In this document: in pieces, positions 6,766-11,358 of the stretch
Numbering within the stretch: position 1 is the stretch's first letter
Layout: every line of letters begins with the position of its first letter
Assembly: GCA_964528705.1 (NCBI GenBank)
Contig: CAZGUW010000152.1
Coordinates: 1 to 11,358 of the forward strand
Reading direction: 5' to 3'
From: SLRI01 sp964528705
GTDB taxonomy: Bacteria; Pseudomonadota; Alphaproteobacteria; Geminicoccales; Geminicoccaceae
DNA length: 11,358 nt
Made by a program: the position numbers and the translations under genes
The notes under the pieces: generated by a model
The model's input: the letters and a program-made list of their open reading frames with translations, nothing else
Databases searched by the model: none
What the model was told of the DNA's origin: nothing

Positions 6766-6782
6766 GCCGGCAGCCTGCCGGC
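6766..6782. other. Short GC-rich inverted repeat between acetyltransferase and ATPase genes
   Basis: GCCGGCA (6766-6772) and TGCCGGC (6776-6782) form a 7-bp stem with a GCC loop in the 77-bp spacer. It could be a weak attenuator or mRNA-processing hairpin. No U-run follows in the minus direction and such repeats arise easily at this GC content, so a function is not claimed. Confidence 0.35.
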
Positions 6783-6813
6783 AGACGTAACGAACGGCAA
6801 GTAGGCTCGGCGT

Positions 6814-7620
6814 CTAGGGCTCGCGCGGCGGGGCGAGATTGCGGCGCGTGTAGGCCGGGGTGAAGCCCATCTTGATGATGTTGTGCCAGGAGATCTGGGG
6901 GTCGCCCGGCACCTCCTCGCCCGTGCAGGTCGCCATCGTCCGGCAGCCGAGGTCGAGGGCGGCCTCGATCCGCCGGCGGAGCAGTGCCGACTGGCCGCTC
7001 CACCCGCGGAAGGCCGGTGCTGTGGCCCCCCAGTCGAGCCAGCCGATGCCGTCCTCGACATAAAGGGCACCGCATCCGGCGGCGGCACCGTCGTGGCTGG
7101 TCATGAAGACGCGCCAGTTGGGCCGACCGATCAGGGCGGCGAGGATGCCCTCACCTTGCGGGCCGAGATCGAAGGCGTCCGCGGCGATGCGGCCAAGGGC
7201 CGCGGCATCCGCGGGGCCGGCCTCGCGGACGTCGAGCCCGGTCGCCACATCGGGCGGCGCCTCCCGGCCGCGCTCGAACTTGACCCAGGCGCGCGCGGGG
7301 ACGAGGCCGCGGGCCGCGAGCAGGACATCGAGGTCCGCCGGCTGCGCCTCGGGGTGCAGGTGGACGAAGTAGCGGCGCACACCGGCGGCGGCGTAGGTCG
7401 CGATGAGCTCATCGAGGGTGGCGGCGTCGGCCGGTTGGTGGAGACCGAGGCCGATCGTGCGGTTGACGACGATGGCCGAGGGCGGGAGGGCGCCATAGGC
7501 CGAGAGATGCCCGCCGGCGAGGTCGCGGCAGGCCTGCCCGAGCGCCCCTGCCCGGCCCTGCATGGCCCGGCTCATATCCGCCAGTGCCCGCTGCTCGATC
7601 CATTCGAGCGCATGTCGCAT
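6814..7620 (-). CDS. GNAT-family N-acetyltransferase-like protein
   Basis: The 268-residue product has a GNAT domain in its C-terminal half, about 129-262. The acetyl-CoA-binding region shows as ATAPAFRGWSGQSALLRRRI (199-218), which fits motif A with the RGxxGQ loop. The terminal GEEVPGDPQISWHNIIKMGF (234-253) is the conserved last strand-helix of this subgroup. The N-terminal half (about 45-120) looks like a degenerate second GNAT lobe. Such proteins transfer acetyl groups to amines; the acceptor is unknown. It precedes the ATPase and binding-protein genes on the same strand (77-bp spacer), so it may act on the imported compound. Start is uncertain: ATG at 7620, or an in-frame ATG at 7653 adding 11 residues. 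It diverges from the SDR gene across less than 90 bp, which must hold both promoters. Confidence 0.8.
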   Translation of the reverse strand: MRHALEWIEQRALADMSRAMQGRAGALGQACRDLAGGHLSAYGALPPSAIVVNRTIGLGLHQPADAATLDELIATYAAAGVRRYFVHLHPEAQPADLDVLLAARGLVPARAWVKFERGREAPPDVATGLDVREAGPADAAALGRIAADAFDLGPQGEGILAALIGRPNWRVFMTSHDGAAAGCGALYVEDGIGWLDWGATAPAFRGWSGQSALLRRRIEAALDLGCRTMATCTGEEVPGDPQISWHNIIKMGFTPAYTRRNLAPPREP

Positions 7621-7707
7621 CCGTCGAGCCCCCGCTCCTTGCGCCGCAGCCATCGCTGCGCCAGCTTCTGTTGCTGTCGTCAACGCCTTGCCTGACGGAA
7701 CGCTAAC

Positions 7708-8454
7708 ATGATCGACGCCGTCGATGCCACTTTCGACCTGAAGGGCCGCCGTGCCCTCGTCACCGGGGCCAGCCGCGGGATCGGCGAGGCGCTGGCCATC
7801 GGGCTCGCCCGGTTCGGGGCGGACGTTGCGGTGACGGCGCGCGACGTGGCGGGGCTCGCCGACGTGGTGGCGGCGATCGAGGAGCAGGGGCGCAAGGCCG
7901 TGCCGGTCGCCATGGAGGCGCGCTCGGTCGACGGCATTCGAGGGAGCGTGGCCGAGGCTGCCACGGCGCTGGGCGGGCTCGACCTCGTGGTCGTCAATGC
8001 GGGCACGGAGGAGGTCTGCGCCTCGCTCGAGGTCGAGGAGGATCTCTGGGACCGGATCCACGAGACCAATCTCAGGGGCGCCTTCTTCACCGCCCAGGCC
8101 GCGGCTCGGCTGATGGGCAAGGGGGATGGCGGCAGCATCATCAACATCTGCTCGCTGACCTCGGCGGTGGGCGTGCCGACGGCGGCACCCTATGGCGCCT
8201 CGAAGGCCGGACTGCTCGGCCTGACGCGGGCGCTGGCGACGGAGTGGGCGCCGCTCAAGATCAGGGTGAACGCGATAGGCCCGGGCTATTTTCGGACGGC
8301 GCTCACCGAGATGTTCTATTCGGACGAGGACTGGCAGCGGACGATGCTGGCGAAGATCCCGGCCGGACGGTTCGGCGATCTCCGCGATCTCGTCGGCAGC
8401 ACCGTCTTCCTCGCCTCGGACGCCGCCCGCTATGTCACCGGCCAGACCCTCTAG
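7708..8454 (+). CDS. Short-chain dehydrogenase/reductase (SDR), C-terminus cut by a TAG codon
   Basis: This classical SDR shows the cofactor motif TGASRGIG (19-26), NAG (97-99) and the catalytic tetrad Asn121, Ser149, Tyr162, Lys166 (YGASK at 162-166). Arg23 and Arg45 suggest NADP(H) over NAD(H). It would oxidise or reduce a small alcohol/ketone in the cytoplasm. The frame ends ARYVTGQTL then TAG (8452-8454). The codons after it read Val-Asp-Gly-Gly-Tyr-Arg-Ala, the usual SDR tail, so the stop replaces the expected aromatic residue and removes the conserved terminal segment. Without it the same frame would stay open to 8727, across the gene on the other strand. Activity may be reduced; a sequencing error is possible. 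It is isolated between two minus-strand operons. Confidence 0.88.
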   Translation: MIDAVDATFDLKGRRALVTGASRGIGEALAIGLARFGADVAVTARDVAGLADVVAAIEEQGRKAVPVAMEARSVDGIRGSVAEAATALGGLDLVVVNAGTEEVCASLEVEEDLWDRIHETNLRGAFFTAQAAARLMGKGDGGSIINICSLTSAVGVPTAAPYGASKAGLLGLTRALATEWAPLKIRVNAIGPGYFRTALTEMFYSDEDWQRTMLAKIPAGRFGDLRDLVGSTVFLASDAARYVTGQTL

Positions 8455-8465
8455 GTCGACGGCGG

Positions 8466-9093
8466 CTACAGGGCCGCGACCTGCGCCGCCACCCGCCGCA
8501 CCGCCGCCGCGGCGGCGTCGACGATGGGCACGGGACAGGCGGGCTCGAGCAGGGGGGCGGCACCGGCGAGCGCGCCGGAGCCGAGGAGGATCATCTCCGC
8601 GCGGTCCTCCGCCAGCGCCGCTTCGATCACGCCGACGAGGCGCGCCAAGGTGGCAGGCGAGCGCTCCGCGACTTCAGCCACGCCGAGATCGGCAGCGCGG
8701 ACGGCGCAGCGCTCCCCGGCACCGTAGCGCCCGGCCAGCTCAAGCGGCCGCCCGCCGCCACGGCGGCAAGGATGCCGGCCTCGGCGAGGTCGCTGACGGG
8801 GGCTCCGACCCGGGCGCGGGTCTCCGGCACGGCGATGTCGTCGAAGCAGGCGAGGACGTAGCCGGCGAAGCCGCCTTCGCGATGCCGCTCGATCAGGCGC
8901 AGCGCCGCGGGCACGGCCGCGGCGCGGTCTGCTGGGGTTTCGATCGAGAACGGCCCGTCGGTGGGGCTGAGGGTGGTGGCGCCGTAGCCGGGCGGCAGAG
9001 CCGCCTGCACCGCCGCGTCGACGAGGCGCGTGACGAGCGGGTTGCTGTTGGGGTTGACGACGAGGAGGCGTCGCCGGTCGGCGCCCTCCACGC

Positions 9094-9097
<4 letters not shown>
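8466..9097 (-). pseudogene. Asp/Glu/hydantoin racemase-family gene, frameshifted and probably internally deleted
   Basis: The first frame starts with ATG at 9097 and gives LLVVNPNSNPLVTRLVDAAV (11-30) and VLACFDDIAVPETRA (81-95), with the first catalytic Cys84. It reads sensibly to about residue 117 (8747), then turns into nonsense. A second frame picks up with LELAGRYGAGERCAVRAADL and runs to TAG at 8466-8468. Together they give about 211 residues against roughly 230-245 for the family. The strand normally linking these parts is missing, so a deletion of roughly 15-20 codons plus frame change near 8740-8760 is likely. The second catalytic Cys (usual LGCAG) is Ser at 8577-8579 (LLGSGAL), so racemase activity was doubtful anyway. 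The ATG overlaps the DctM stop by 4 nt, marking it as the last gene of the TRAP operon. Confidence 0.8.
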
Positions 9098-10388
<1,291 letters not shown>

Positions 10389-10392
<4 letters not shown>

Positions 10393-10958
10393 GGCTGGGG
10401 CTCCCGCCTTTTCTGCAGATCGTCGAGCTCGGCCTGTAGCTCGGACTCGGCCGAGCCCGGCCCGAAGCGCCGGTCGAGCACCGCCCAGTCACGGCGGGCG
10501 AGATAGCGGAGCGCCTGAACCGCCAGGACCAGGGTCGCGAGTGCGAAGACGCCCATCGCCACGAGCCAGACCGACTGCGGGTAGATGAGCGGCGTCGCCC
10601 ATGGCGTCTGGGCGATGGACCGATACGCGCTCGTGTCCTGCACCGTGCGGATGGTGAAGTAGAGGAGGAAGAGGGCGAGCAGCGCCAGCGACACGGCCGC
10701 CACGGCGTTGAGGAAGCCGCGCGCCAGCTCGGGCAGGCGGCCGTGCAGCAGGTTGATGCGGATATGTGCCTGCTCGACGGCCGCCACGGTGAAGGCGAGC
10801 GGCCCGGCGATGGCGACGGCATAACCGCCGAGCTCGTCGATGCCGCCGAAGGAGTACGCGAAGAACTTGCGCAGCACCGTCTCGGCGGCGATGGCGAAGG
10901 AGAGGGCGAGCATCATGACGCCGAAGACGATGCCGGCCAGCCGGGCGACGATCCGCAT
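10389..10958 (-). CDS. dctQ: TRAP transporter small permease, DctQ type
   Basis: The 189-residue product has four hydrophobic segments (about 5-28, 43-62, 80-103 and 130-150), as expected for the small TRAP membrane subunit. Typical features are RKFFAYSFGGIDELGGYAVA (29-48) after the first segment and the HIRINLL element (65-71) before the third. ATG at 10958 is chosen because GAGG (complement of 10967-10970) stands 8 nt upstream. The frame is open 35 codons further, but those residues are Arg-rich and cover the ribosome binding site. The C-terminal tail is polar and may be a short helix. The gene lies 35 nt after dctP and overlaps dctM by 4 nt. Confidence 0.92.
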
Positions 10959-10993
10959 CCCCCTCCCCTCCCGTTGCGCCGCCGAGCGGCCGC

Positions 10994-11358
10994 TCAGAGC
11001 CCGAGCTGGGAGCCGACGGCCTCGCGCCAGGCTTCCTCGCAGCCCGGGTTGACCGCGTTGCACTGCTCGGCCCAGATCGGCAGCGACACCTCGCCGACGG
11101 CGGCGGCGACAGTGGCGAGGTCCTCGTCGGAGACCGGTGCCTCCTTCAGGGCGTAGGGCTTGCCATGGGTGCAGGGCTCCTCGCCGGCGTTGCAGCGCAT
11201 GGCGTCCTCGTAGAGCTCCTCGGAGTAGGTCCAGATCTCGGCGCTGAGCGCCTCGATGGCCGACTGCAGCGTCGCCTGGTCCTCGCCCGTCATGCCGTTC
11301 CAGGTGTCGAGGTTGACGGCATAACCGTTGATGGCGAGCTGCAGGGCGATGGGCAGGA
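10994..11358 (-). CDS. dctP: TRAP transporter substrate-binding protein, DctP type (partial, runs off the window edge)
   Basis: Only the C-terminal 121 or so residues are present; the N-terminus lies beyond base 11358. The start of the visible part, ALQLAINGYAVNLDTWNGMT, is the characteristic late region of DctP-family periplasmic proteins. A helical stretch follows, then a tail ending in GSQLGL. Four cysteines occur in two close pairs (RCNAGEEPC and QCNAVNPGC), which could form disulfides in the periplasm. The protein should bind the ligand and hand it to the DctQ/DctM pair that follows 35 nt downstream. The ligand-selecting arginine of the family lies outside the window, so substrate class cannot be judged here. 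Confidence 0.9.
   Translation of the reverse strand, partial: LPIALQLAINGYAVNLDTWNGMTGEDQATLQSAIEALSAEIWTYSEELYEDAMRCNAGEEPCTHGKPYALKEAPVSDEDLATVAAAVGEVSLPIWAEQCNAVNPGCEEAWREAVGSQLGL

Noticed and set aside
6737..7075. Upstream extension of the ABC ATPase frame to 7075
   Set aside because: It overlaps the acetyltransferase gene in another frame and lacks motifs. GTG at 6736 has a well-placed Shine-Dalgarno, and the protein begins as PotA-type ATPases do.
7131..8061. Minus-strand frame extending the acetyltransferase upstream to about 8061
   Set aside because: The extension is antisense to the SDR coding region and has no similarity to the GNAT family. The start near 7620 or 7653 gives a normal protein.
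8754..8767. GCCGCC-AC-GGCGGC palindrome as a terminator for the SDR
   Set aside because: It lies about 300 bp beyond the SDR stop inside the opposite gene, with a two-base loop and no U-run. It is more likely a chance GC palindrome tied to the deletion.
10959..11063. Upstream extension of DctQ by 35 codons
   Set aside because: Arg-rich translation overlaps the ribosome binding site and the dctP 3' end. ATG at 10958 fits the spacing and DctQ length.

Overview
The window is about 70% G+C, densely packed and almost wholly coding. Gene content (PotABCD-type ABC importer, TRAP importer, HisD paralog, single ClpP paralog, Phd/VapC pair) suits a high-GC alphaproteobacterium, but no marker gene fixes the taxon. 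Every gene except two reads on the minus strand.

Reading in the direction of minus transcription, the right end (11358 to 8466) is a TRAP operon. It holds the C-terminal part of a DctP-type binding protein, then DctQ, DctM and an Asp/Glu/hydantoin-racemase-like gene. That last gene is broken by a frameshift, probably with a small deletion. Facing it on the plus strand is a short-chain dehydrogenase (7708-8454). It stops at TAG exactly where the family normally continues with Tyr-Val-Asp-Gly-Gly.

Next on the minus strand come a GNAT-type acetyltransferase, an ABC ATPase (PotA type) and a Tat-exported binding protein (PotD type), followed by a perfect 9-bp stem-loop. The matching permeases (PotB, PotC types) and a histidinol-dehydrogenase paralog lie further on (3136-31). 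Between the two halves of the ABC transporter sits a module of about 1.3 kb: a Phd/VapC toxin-antitoxin pair on the minus strand and a stand-alone ClpP-like protease on the plus strand. The toxin gene and the protease gene share one CTAG as their stop codons.

The two importers, the HisD paralog and the SDR together suggest uptake and oxidation of a small polar hydroxylated or amino compound. The substrate cannot be read from sequence. Two zinc ligands and a substrate-contacting histidine of true HisD are replaced, which argues against a role in histidine biosynthesis. HisD-like dehydrogenase, SDR and TRAP transporter together resemble the sulfonate (DHPS) catabolic gene set, a possibility only.

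The best points for a second look are the VapBC/ClpP-like island splitting the transporter operon, the 7-bp inverted repeat upstream of the antitoxin gene, the altered HisD metal site, and the two damaged convergent genes. No RNA genes, CRISPR arrays or insertion sequences were seen, and no stretch over 300 bases lacks a gene.
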